Positions 11,960 to 23,900 of a stretch of 64,000 nucleotides of DNA are shown here, piece by piece. How positions within the stretch are numbered: position 1 is the stretch's first letter; each line of letters begins with the position of its first letter. Where the stretch lies: positions 8,744,393-8,808,392 of the forward strand of contig CP099851.1 in NCBI GenBank assembly GCA_030062745.1, written 5' to 3'. Origin of the DNA: Capitulum mitella (taxonomy: Eukaryota > Arthropoda > Thecostraca > Pollicipedomorpha > Pollicipedidae). The translations under genes were made by a program, and so were the position numbers. The notes under the pieces were generated by a model. It did no database searches, had not been told where the DNA came from, and saw only the letters and a program-made list of their open reading frames with translations.

Positions 11960-14393
11960 CCCTATTCCCGGTGGACTAGCGGTATGCCGATTCCCGGCAG
12001 GAGGGACGGATTCGGCCACCTGAAGTCTTGAGAACTATTGGTCCAAATTCATTGCAACAAACAAAAATCGATTTCCCATGACGTGATCTACATTTTCATA
12101 AAGAAGAAGTTTTCAAAATTTTGAAAGGGGTGGATACAAACGGGCAAAAGGGTGAAAATGGGGGAACATTTTTGGAGTTCTTTTAACTCCCTGGTTTATA
12201 GACCAATTTCCATGAAATTGGCATGATTCGAGAGATAATGAATGGGACTTTGCTATTCGTCCATACATTTCAAAATTTCAGAAAATTTATAGGCGTTCAC
12301 AGGAATCTGAAAACAGGAGGACCAGTTTTTCAAAAAATGATTTAACAAAAAAATTAAAAGCATTTTTTTGGCTTTTTCTAGTTATGTTATGCTAAAGAAG
12401 TACAGCTCGTATTACAATGCTTGTCTAATGTTAGCATAGGCGGTGCCAGGGACATGAAAAGGGGGACTGTCATGGCCACATGTTATTCAGATCAAATTAT
12501 GATCTTGGACCTTAAATGACCTCTAATGACCTTTGAATCACTTGGAATGATCTCGCGTGCATTTAATATTATCTGAAAACGTTTACAATCATTTGAATCA
12601 CTCTATTTCCTGAAATTTTATTTTACGGCTGTTGTGATACAGGGTACGCGCACTAACATTTTAGGTCCTAGTTTCGTGACCCGAACTGATATCGAGCTGA
12701 AACTTGCTACACAAGTAGAGAGCACTCTTTCTACGTCATATGTATTCTGGGCTTGACCTTGAAAAAACAGCCCCGAAATTATTACTAAAAAGACAAATTT
12801 TGGGTTTTGACCTTGACCTGACCTTGTGAAGTGACCCCAGATGAATAAAAATGTATTTGTATGTTGCCCAACATTTTCCCTATACATCCATATAAAGCTT
12901 CCAAGCTCTTTCTTAACCGTCCCCAACTGGGGGGTAGTTGACCGCCCCCCCCTGAGGTTTTTCTGGGATTGCGAGAGAACAAACAAAGACAGAGCCACGA
13001 AACTTTGTGTACCTTTTGCGGCATCAATTTTACATCTCATGTCAAAATTTTGACCTCAGGTAAAGTCAGGTGCCTGACCTAGGTCAGGTCAAACAGACCT
13101 GTGTCCAAAAAAGCTTAGCGCCCTGTAACTTTTTCGCAAAACAAGATATCTCAATCATACTTTCAGGGATTAGTGATAGTGATAGTGATAGTGACAAATC
13201 TGCTATCTCAGATTTTTTAGAATTTTTCGGGTCATTGACCTAAGGTCAAGCCCATTTCTAAGACATGTCGTCGTTTTTTGGAAATTGGCGGAATATTCCA
13301 TAACATTTTTAGTGTGGAGTAAAGCAGACGTCTAGTTACCGTCATTGGGCAAAGTATCAACGACTTCCAGCCATTGACCTGAGGTCAGGCCACGAATAAC
13401 TGTAGTGAGCCAAAATGCACCACTGTCAAAATCAGCGATGAATTACTCAGAATGGGTAGAAAATGACACAACTAGCTTGCACAGACGTAAGTAATACCAG
13501 GAGCCTCAAAAAGTTTGAAAAAGTAGCATATTTTGGAAATAAACAGGCTCTCGCGAATAAAGCTCCGCCAGTTGTGTAGACTGGTAACTAACGATTTTTT
13601 TCAAAATTAAAGCATGAAAAACCGTCACAAGAACCACTAAGATTAATAAAATTTACATGGATAGTCTTTTTTGGCGAAAATAAAGGAACGCTAAAATTAG
13701 TCCCCGTCAGTTTGTTACTGCATACGGCAGCGGCGCACGCCGACAGCTGGCGCGAGAATTGTCTTTAACTCAACGTGTCTTTAACTCAACGTTTCGGCGT
13801 ATATATTGAACAAATCTGGAAAATTAGACGTGCATCGGCATCCGCGGACCTTTACTTGTGTGCTGGTGCCTTTACCTATGCGTTATTATTCGCAGCCTTT
13901 GAGATTCAGGCCATTTCTCGGTCTCATGCAGTCGGCTATGAGAAAACATATATAGGACGTAAATTGCTTACATATTATTTAAAACTAAAAATGAGATCAG
14001 TTTCGAGCTCTACCCGTCATAAGCTTTCCAACGGTATGCTTATTTTTATCGTGCGACCAACCGTTCGTGAGTTCGAGGGGGCGGCCAACTGCCCCCCCCC
14101 AGTCATGCATGTTTGAAACCGATCGACGGTCGTGCGCAGGTTAAAAACGCTGCTTTTGACAGTCATTTTCCTCTTACCCTGGACAGGGCCAAAAATGGCC
14201 TGAGGTGCCTCCCAAAAAACGTTGCCTGGCTCCGTACCTGAGCAAAGTAGAATTACGAAATTTTGTCACAGTACGTAGAAACAATAGCTAGGAAAAGTGG
14301 CCAAGTTTCATGAAGCTGCGTTAACCATCCTGGAATCGGCAAGCAAAAACATGAGGCAACGGATTCAGCCCCTTTCCCCTGCCGGGAATATGG
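11960..14393. mobile_element. TTAA-flanked non-autonomous DNA element, copy 1 (interrupted)
   Basis: It starts CCCTATTCCC and ends GGGAATATGG; the flanks TAAA and TTGA are degraded forms of TTAA. Inside are segments shared with the copies at 49-51 kb and 62.6-63.9 kb: GTTATGCTAAAGAAGTAC, GCATAGGCGGTGCCAGGGAC, TTTTACGGCTGTTGTGATA and CAGGGCCAAAAATGGCCTGA. Removing the nested insert at 12917-14140 and one TTAA gives about 1.2 kb, the size of the intact copy at 62625. No transposase is encoded. The TTAA target and CCCT terminus are as known for the piggyBac superfamily; that assignment is inference. Confidence 0.85.
12917..14140. mobile_element. Second, different TTAA-flanked element nested in copy 1
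   Basis: Flanked by TTAA on both sides (12913-12916 and 14141-14144). Its ends share an imperfect inverted repeat centred on ACTGGGGGG(T/C)AGTTG(A/G)CCGCCCCC, read forwards at about 12925 and reverse-complemented at about 14075-14102. It splits copy 1 at the site where the other copies read TTCTATCTTAAAAACGC. The interior has no credible transposase but carries three TGACCT/AGGTCA dyads and a GTGATA tetramer run near 13170. It is apparently a non-autonomous element of another TTAA-specific family. Confidence 0.75.
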
Positions 14394-14855
14394 TTGAAGT
14401 TTTCATGATGACTCAACTTGTCAGAGGTATGCGGCCATGATCCCGGCGCAGAACTGTGTTCAAGCCCTGTTCGCTACCCTCACTATTCCAGATTCTGCCA
14501 CAGGAATCTTGTCATGAGCCCTGAACACTGTTCTAGGGCTGCGATCGTGAAGTGCGATCCTCTTCGTAACACTACTGTGTGTATCCGAAACCTAGGACCC
14601 TGTTGCAGGACAGCATGATGACCCTTAGCCTGTGTTCCCTACTGCGGAACTGCAGTTTTGGCCCGTGGCCCTTGTCGCTGGTTGTCTTGTCCGCTGAGTC
14701 GTGACCGTTGGTGTTGAGCGGCCACGTGCGCTGGCGATGGCCGCTGCCACTGGACAGCCGTCATGACGCCGATGAACCCGCGCAGACCATGACCGCGATC
14801 CGCGGTGCTCGTCAGCGGCTGCCGTGGCGTCCCTGACCTGTGCCCCCTGCCGCAG

Positions 14856-14954
14856 GACTGTCGTCATGGGACCAGAGCCAGTGCGGGGTCAACCTGGGTC
14901 AGGAGCTGCAGGCCCTCATCGACGCCAACCCAGAGGGCGAGCAGTTCCGGTTTG
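14856..14954 (+). CDS. futsch: futsch exon encoding part of the MAP1 N-terminal region
   Basis: Acceptor CTGCCGCAG at 14847-14855 and donor GTGAGT from 14955. The 99 nt exon enters and leaves in phase 1 and reads LSSWDQSQCGVNLGQ, then ELQALIDANPEGEQFRF. This matches the MAP1 N-terminus, where a conserved SWD is followed by a Gly/Asp-Gln-Glu-Leu segment. The trailing G joins the first GG of the next exon to make a Gly codon, exactly at the conserved Gly of the family. No exon further 5' could be recognised, so the start codon lies more than 100 nt upstream. Confidence 0.85.
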
Positions 14955-17900
14955 GTGAGTGCCAGCTTTAAACAGCAACCATGAAAACGACGTTTCTTTT
15001 CCAAGCATTCTTGCGCTCTGCTTCAGGTCTTAATCTGCAGTTCGCGACCATTACTCGTCAGTTGCAGTTCCAAGATCTAGAGGAATGGGGCACACTGTAA
15101 AAAGAGGTACACTGGGTAACTTCACAATGTCCAATGAAATTCGTGAATGTTCCTTGAAAGAACGTCATAAGTCATCTGAAGAGGAGGGGCGGAGGGCACT
15201 CGGCCATGAGTATCCTTGTGGATTGCCGCCTGTGCAGAACTTTTATTGTTGTCACGTGATATGTCTCAGAAGTTGCGGCGATTAATGGCAAAGCAGTCCA
15301 GGCAGAGCTTTAGGACCTCCAAGTGCCTGTTACGCTTTGATGCAATGTTAAACAAATGCTATAATGGGTTGGCGGAAACCATTGGCAGCGCATCTAAAGG
15401 CAATGGGCAACACGAATTCCTCTTGCTCTACTTCTGCCCGTTGAAAATGAGCCATTGGGGTTTGGTAATGCTGTCTGCTGCATCCTGTGATTTTCTAGGT
15501 GTGGGGGTCACGGGCATCATCTGCCGGTATGTTGCTTGTGGCGCACGGGTTACGCACTTGCGTCTGCGTCACATTTGCAGTTCGAGCGCCAGACGGTGGT
15601 CGATAACCAATTCTGGCGAAATCGATGTCGCGTTGCTTGCCTTTCCTGATCCCCGAGCGATCAGACTGATCGGTCACACCGCCGAGCCCACCAGACTGCG
15701 TCAGAGGCCGACACAGCGACACAGGACAACACGGCCGGCCGCTCATCGGGCCTGTCTTCCAGCAGGCGACAGCCGGCCGGTACTCCGCTGGCTGTTACAG
15801 CCCGCCGACTGGCCAGTCGGCCGGCACTCGGCTGCCTGTTAGCACTGGATCTGATTTATCGGCGTTGTTCGCGGCGCCGGTAATCATAAAGGGCCCCCGT
15901 GGCCGCTGCAGTTGGCAATGGTAGTTCTCGCCCTGAATGCGGATGAATTTGCTCTGGTGTGAGCGGCGTGTTTTCTGCAAGCCAGACATTCCTGGATGAA
16001 TGGTTTTGCTGCGGACTTCTGGGACTTCACAGTTTTGTTTAGGACGTACACTGTTCTGAAGGGAACAAAAATTGCATAAATCTAGCTTAAAGTGACAGCA
16101 TGTTGAAACACAAAACATTTTTGGAAGTGCTTTGTTTTGCGGCCATGTTAGTGCAGTTTTGGATGGACGGATGATAATGTGCGAAAAAAGCTTGCGTGCT
16201 TCTTCTCAGCGTCAGAAAAATCCGCATTTTTCGGAGCCTGCATACGTACAGTGAATTTTTGACGATCACGATCATGATTATGAGCATCGCTTGCTTGACA
16301 TACCAAGAGATGGTGGGAGCCAAGCACTGCCGGGCCACCATGCGCTGGTATCTGGCCATCTCCAGTAGCCGTCGTAAGCTTGGCGGTCCCTTCGCCGCGA
16401 GCCACGCCCACGAACCGCCGCCCAGTAAATCAGGCGCTCCCGCTTGCCCTGAAACGTTTCACTTTAAGTGCAGTCGACGGCTGAACTCAGCGTCAAGCGG
16501 CCGTTTACTGCCGCCCGGTCTGGGTCAATTTCATAAAGGCTAGAGTACACGAATTCCGCACGGCACGGTCGGTTGACCGCAATGCGGCAGCGGCGTGGCT
16601 GGAGACCCTGTTTAAATCATGCAAAGGAAGCCCGTGAGGGGCTGCCTGCCCATGTTGGCTGGTAGGAAGGCGCCCCGCCGGTCTAGGCTTTCGGGACAAC
16701 CGTCGGGTTTGCGCCGGTCTGGCGATAACTCCAGCAGGAACTCGCCGACGGCGGTAACTCCGGCGGGAAATCGCCAACGGCGTTAACTCCAGCACGAAAT
16801 CACCGAGGGCGATAACGTTCTCAGGGGATAGTACTGACTGCGTTCTTGTCTTAATGACGGCGCCCTTGTTTTATGGTATGCCTTGACCTTGGGGCGAAGT
16901 AATCCCAAGACCGATGCGCCCAAAAGTCGAATCATCAGTGGAGCTATTCTTCGCCGTCTTCCTGGGCTGATGCTTGCCGCCCTTGTTATACATTTTCGAT
17001 GGTCATTCCAAAGAAATAAAGGATTTAGATTTCAGCTATGAAGGCGACCACTGCCGGCGTCAAACTGAGCGTGTCCTAATCTTCGTTCGATAATTTCATC
17101 AATTATGGCTTCACGACCGTGGAACTTTGCACATCATCATTTCCGCCTTAAGCGCCGATTATTGAAAAGGTTTGGCCAGAATCGGGCCGAAACTAAAAGC
17201 ACTAAAAACTAAGTGAATAAGGGCTAATGGCCGTTTTATAAGCCAATGTTTCGGAAAAATGCCACTGAGCATACCCGGCTAGAGACCTTGAGGCCTCTAG
17301 TCGCATCATGCCATGCTCCACACTACCGGTCTGGTTGACACGAGACTACCGACATTGTGGCTGTGGCTGTGGCTGTGGCTGTCGAAGGCGTGCCCAATAT
17401 CGAGAAAATACTGTGTCCAAGTCCCACCCTTATGGTATCAGTCGAAATTATAGAAACGCATGCCTCAGCGTAAATTATGAAGGATGATAAAATGTCTATT
17501 CGTTGTTTTCCTGGACTAGTCATTTCAACATCGCCCAATGCTGCCGTCGTTTCGGCGCATTGTTAGCGCCGGATAACTCTGAGGTCGTTAAAACGGCTTA
17601 TTACATTAAGCCCTACAGTGTGATCGATATAATGGTGCATAACTGTGATATTTGCATTAAAGCCATGTTTAATCTCTAACGTTGCATACATGGGTGCGCC
17701 CCTCGTGGGGGGCTCCTGTTCGGAGCGGCACGGTAGAACCGGTCAGCCGCAGGCGAGCTTGCACCTTAATGCCATGATAGTGGACAATTTCGGGTCATTT
17801 GTGTCCTTCCGTTCGAGCAGTGTCATGCTTGGGAGAAATTCAGGTCAAGCATCGATTGACGCTGGCAATGCATATGCTATGAGGCGCAGAGCTGGATGAG

Positions 17901-20900
17901 ATTCAGAGACGTTCAGTGTTTCCAAATTTTCGGCTCTATGGTAAATTCTGGTTTCTAGAGTCTCTTTGCGTTGCAGTTTTCGTGTAGTGGCGTCCTACCG
18001 CCCGATGTTGCGGACCAGCACTTGCCTACCGCCCGATGTTCCGGACCAGCACTTGCCTACCGCCCGATGTTCCGGACCAGCACTTGCCTACCGCCCGATG
18101 ATGCGAACCAGCACTGGCTCATAGTTTACGCCTGGCATTGGTGGCCGTACGCAAAACGCAGAATGATTTTAATGGACCTGCAGCGTTACTGCAGCATTCC
18201 TGCGGCAGTTTTTCTCCGGACCAGCCGTACAGAGATCATTGCGTTTACTTCCGTGTCATGTTCATCGTCCGCAATCCTACTACAACCTAGTCAAATTTTC
18301 TCAAATGAAACTATAATTGTTAAACTTACCGAGAAAAATGACGAGGGTCGAGTTTGAAACCAACAGTGGTTACCAACTTAAGTGAAGGTGCATCTGCTGT
18401 CCAGCTCATTCTTAAAACTCACACTGTAACTTGTTCGTATGTGCTAAGCCCTTGTTGCTGAACATACTAACATTTTTTTTTGAAAAAATTTAATGTCGGG
18501 ACATTCTTTTACACTTGCTAGAAATTACGTTTTTTCGGGCTACCTCCTCTATGCCACAAGTTCTGAGCTGCTTTTTCATTACAAGAGTGTGTTCAAATGA
18601 TGGGTTTTGTTCTGTAGCGGGCTGTTTGCGGTATCCTTGGTGCAAATTGTGCCAACCTGACATATAGGGAGAACAAATCAAACATTTTTCTAGGACCAGT
18701 GGCCTGTAGACAGCGCAACATCTCCGACTCACAACTGCGGCGACGTTGTCGGCGGCCGTGAGGTCCGCGTCATGCGGCGTCTGCCTCCATCTCCGGCGGG
18801 ACACGCCCGGCAGGCCGCCGCCGCCGCCGGCGTCGGCGACGACGAACGACCGCCGCCGCCGGCGCCATTGTGTGCCGAGTCGCCGCCGACGACGAATAAC
18901 CGCCGGACGGACGGACAAAAAACCGCCGCCGCCACGCCGCGGCAAAAACGGCGCCCAGGCCCTGATGGCGCGCCAAACGAGAGTACGACTCATTTCCTCA
19001 CCGCCGGCCACGGTACGAGCCGTCCCGGAGATGACAGCCGTGGCGGTAGGAGCCGTCCCGGGACATGACAGCCGTGGCGGTAGGAGCGGTCCCGGACATG
19101 ACAGCCGTGGCGGTAGGAGTGGTCCCGGACATGACAGCCGTGGCGGTAGGAGCGGTCCCGGACATGACAGCCGTGGCGGTAGGAGCGGTCCCGGAGATGA
19201 CAGCCGTGGCGGTAGGAGCGGTCCCGGAGATGACAGCCGTGGCGGTAGGAGCGGTCCCGGACAAGACAGCCGTGGCGGTAGGAGCGGTCCCGGACATGAC
19301 AGCCGTGGCGGTAGGAGCGGTCCCGGACATGACAGGGGTGGCGGTGCGAGCGTCCCCGACATGACAGCCGTGGCGGTAGGAGCGGTCCCGGAGATGACAG
19401 CCGTGGCGGTACGAGCCGTCCCGGAGATGACAGCCGTGGCGGTAGGAGTGGTGCCGGACACGACAGGGGTGGCGGTGCGAGCCGTCCCGAACATGACAGG
19501 GGTGGCGGTAGGAGCCGTCCCGGACATGACAGGGGTGGCGGTAGGAGCGGTCCCGGAGATGACAGGGGTGGCGGTAGGAGCGGTCCCGGACATGACAGGG
19601 GTGGCGTTGCGAGCCGTCCCGAACATGACAGGGGTGGCGGTAGGAGCGGCCCCGGACATGGCAGCGGCCATGCGGGCCGGCTGTGACCAGAGGGGACCGC
19701 CGGACCGTGCGGTCCGGTTGCGATGAGAGGGGACCGTCCGACGGCGAGGAGACGGGGAGAAAACGCATGCCAGCGGCAAATTCTGAGAGGTGATCAGCCA
19801 GTTTTGGCGGTTACCTGTTTCACTCTGACGGAGTTCTGCTGCAGAGAGACTGTCCAGGAGCAGAGTAAAATAGGCAGAAACCTGGTGTCAAGCTTCACAG
19901 AAACGATGGCTACAGCTGCTGTTCTTAACAGAATGGTGTTTTTATGCTAAATTTCTTCAGTGCCAAAGATGCGATGATTGCCGTTCAAACGTGGGAGAAA
20001 TGTAGCTTCTGATCGCAGATTGGGTTACAGGCTGCTCAGCCACTTTATTCGTGCAGTGCAGTTAAATGAGCGGACAGGCCATGATGGAAAGGCGCCGGCT
20101 GGATCTTTACCAGCTGTGTAGCCCTCATTAGACTCGGCGCAACAATCCTTCGCGACCGCAAATGACATTAACAGCCGAATTCCTTCCAAATAAATCATTG
20201 TAAACAAGCCAGTTATCTACTTTTGTCTAATCTAAATCCCACTGCAGTGCATTTCAGTGCTGCGATAATGCTGCATGAAAAATGTGGCAACTTTTGAGCG
20301 TATTAGTCTGTTGTTCATGATAACACGAAGTGCTTTATATCGGACTTCTGTGTTCGCTTACAGTCCAGGCGCTGTCCCTTCGAAAACCGCCCGATTGCCT
20401 TTGGATGACGGCCGACTAGGACCGTTATCCAAATTGTTGAGTATTGTATTGTAGAGCTGAGGGTGGAACACTCAGGACAACGATCGGGTCTCGCTGCGAC
20501 AGGTCGGGCTGAGATTCCGAACCTCACAGCTGTGGTCCCGCTATGAGACGACGGATGCCAGAGACCACCCTGGTGGCGCTGGAGCCGCCGTGTGCAGGAC
20601 CATCGGAGGCTGGCGGCAGCAGACCTTGATCTGATTCCGAGTCAGCTCAGGATTCAGTCAGAACTCATGGGTCTCTGGGCTTCAGACTCTGTGAATCGAT
20701 TAGAAATTTCCCCGGAACTGAAATCGGACTCAGATTCGTTAAATGATAGACATCGGTTTATATGAATCGGAATCAAATTCAGGCTCACAGAATTGCAAAA
20801 CGCTGAATTCGGAATCAAAGTCCAGCAAGTTTGAGTCAAGAAAAACAAGAACAGGTCTGAGTCAGACTCGAGCTCAGACTAAGCTAAGTTAAAAACATAT

Positions 20901-23900
20901 CTAAATTAGAAAAGCCCGTCCTAAATTATACTGGTATTCATACCTATCAAACTTTAGAAAAGGGCAAGAAAGCATACAGCATGGATTGAACCGACTGATA
21001 CATCACCGCATGATTATCCTAGCCATTACAGGACTACATGCATGTAAGACTTGAAGCAATTTTCATGTTTAAGTCAAAACAATCAGTTACCTTGTTCAGA
21101 AGAAGACAACGAGACAGACAACGTGGCTTGAGCTACGCTGCTATGTAAGATCATGTCAATCCTTATAATTACATTGACTTCTACATATATGTTCTGGGCA
21201 TCTAGGATTAAAAGCATTTATCACAGCCATGTAAAGACAACTAAATGCGTTCAGTTTTATTCTTCTGTACATAGTTTAAGTGTTGCATAGCATAATGCTG
21301 CTTGTTGAGGGAACACTGAAATTGCATGAGACATGGACAGGCCAGAGAAAGCAGGATATGCTATCAAGAAGTCGTCTTTGTGCATGTCCTTCGTCTTAGG
21401 AAAGTATACACTTTTGCTACTTTTGAAAGATACCACGGTAAGTAAGACAGAAGAACTAAGAAGAAAAATTTCGTTTCATCCTGCATTAGCGAATCGATCA
21501 TGCCAGTGACAGGCTGAACCTTTACTACTAAATCGATCACGTCAAGCTTTGAACAGAGCAACTGACACGGAACAGAAGAACCTCGTAATTTTTCAACTGA
21601 ATGCTCAAAATAGCATGACGCAACAATGAAAGGATATCAGTGGACTGGAAGTTCCCTCATCCGTGCCTTTTATAGGCTTCACTCGGACATGGACTGAAGC
21701 CTTCTCGCCGTCGACCTGGATTCGGAATCACCCTTTTTACACGTGATTTGCGCCTAGTCTCGGGCTCGGACCGTTTTGTCGTGGACTCGATTCCGGAATC
21801 AGCTTTTACTTTTGAACATGACTCGGGCTCGAGCTCAAAAACACCAGGACAGAGAGGCGCTCAGTCGGATCTCGCCGAGTCAGTCCGGACTCAGGCAGCA
21901 GTGGCCCCGTCCTGGGCCGACTGGATCCGGACTCAAGGGCACCAGTCGGCCCCGTCCCGCGCGCGGACTGGATCCAAACGAGATCTCGTCGTCGGCGTAA
22001 AAGAATTAGAAGAAAAACCTCGGCCTGCTGACACAAATTTCACCGGCCTTTACCCCGTGAAACAACCGGTGTCGTTAGCAAAGCGGGGCTGCGGGTCGGA
22101 TTATTGGTCCAATTGATGAAGATAATGTTCATAAAGATAATGTTCATGGAGATAATGTTAAACCAGTGCTCGGCATCTATATCATCTTTTGTTGATCGGA
22201 ACGAGTTAACAGCACCACCTTTCGTTCCCTCGAGTAGCATTTTTTCCACCGTTTTCGCGTGAGCCATTCCATTCTTCCCTACGGTCCCACTAAGTTCTCC
22301 GCTCTTCTCTTGCATACAAAATAGGGTTCATCAAGCTGAAGCGCATTGCGATGCTCCCGCACAACGTAATGGCCCATAAGTCCCCACGGTCGTAGAGAAA
22401 TCCAATGTTCTCGATTCGCGGTCACCCCTTCCCTCACTCTTCCCATTTGCCATCACTGAGTTGCCTGTTGGGTATCTTCAAACAGGACCTTTCGCACTAC
22501 CAATCTGTCCGTTTTGCATCGCGAAAAACGTCCGTCCGCCATTTTTCGAAATGAAGATCTGGCATCGCGAAGCCACGCATCTGGCATCACGGAACTGCCC
22601 AACTGTCACCTTTGAGCTGTCCGTCTGGCATCTTGAAACCATCCACGTGGCATCATCGAACAGCGCATGTTCACCTTGTAACAACGCATTTACCTTCAAC
22701 ATGTTTACCTGGTATCCTCGACGCAATTACCAGGTATTACCGAGCTGCCCGTCTGACATCATGGGACCGACGATCCGGCGTCTCCGAGCTCCCGACCTGG
22801 CAACCTGTCTGGCATCCCTGAGCTCTACGTCTGGCCTCGCCGAGCGGCCCAGCTGGCCCCGCGCCACGCCGGAACGGCGTCTACTTACATGCAATTACCG
22901 CAGCGTCGCCGGCGACGTCGGCAGGATTAACATAGACGGCGCACGGCGGCTGCCCGGCCGGGCCGGAGAGCACCCGGAGCCGTCCCGACTGCGGCGCAGA
23001 ATGAGCAAAAATCGGCCACCGGTCCTCCGATGAAACTATCAAAGAAACGTGATTTCCTCGGCATTTTCTACTTTCTGTTTTTTGGCGAAAGATGGTTGTG
23101 TTTACGGCACTAAGGATGCCGTTCTGCAGTCCAGGAGAACAGTGGTATTTCGTTTTTTTTTAATTAATCTTTTTAAAAAAATTTTAATGACTTTTTTAAT
23201 TAAAAAATAAAAAATAATTTCTTAATTAAACAAATCGGAACATTTCAGAGAAAGGCAAAGCTGCCGCTGCTGTTTCAGTTGCATCTATCACAAATTGGAA
23301 ATTTCATGATGCCTGGTGGCAGAGAAATCAGAATTTGTGCAGTACCTCAGCAGGATGCTGACCATGAATATCAAAAGAAGAATCATCTGGAGAAACCTGG
23401 GATACAGCTCTAAATATAATGTCTAAATGCCTTCAGTGAAGAGCTTGAACAAGCAGTCCCTAATAATCTAGGCTGACGGTATTCACGGGTCGCACCTACA
23501 GCCCATTTATCACACACATCCCATCGCGTTATCTCCCACCATTCTTATCAGATCACGGCGCAGAGGGGGCCCTCGCCGTCCGCTGCAGCAGCCACACGCT
23601 CTTGATGCCGACCTGATGAAACCATGAAGCCGTCATGGCCTCGGAACGAGCTGAAATCCCCCGAGCTGGCGCTGAAAGCCCATAAACGGCGCCGGTGGCT
23701 GTGGTCGACGACCGGCGGCCGCTACGGTCGGTGCCGGGCCGGCCAGTGACGTCCCGTCAAATCAAAACGACAAGGCGTTCGTTGCACCCTGTCTCAGCAG
23801 TCTGACAGGCGGCAGACATTTATTCCTCCGTTTGGAAATAGCTGGCCAGCTGTGCTTCCCGTGCCACAGCAATCACCCCTCTGCATTCACAGCTTGATGT

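Noticed and set aside
12618..13040. 140-codon - strand frame
   Set aside because: It crosses the junction between the TTAA element copy 1 and the nested element; composite non-coding sequence.
17995..18118. CRISPR-like spaced repeats
   Set aside because: Units are directly adjacent with no unique spacers, in eukaryotic DNA; simple tandem repeats.
18490..19779. 429-codon - strand and 326-codon + strand frames over 18.5-19.8 kb
   Set aside because: Both exist because the 33 bp tandem unit is divisible by three and GC-rich; they lie in an intron, oppose each other and have no domain.
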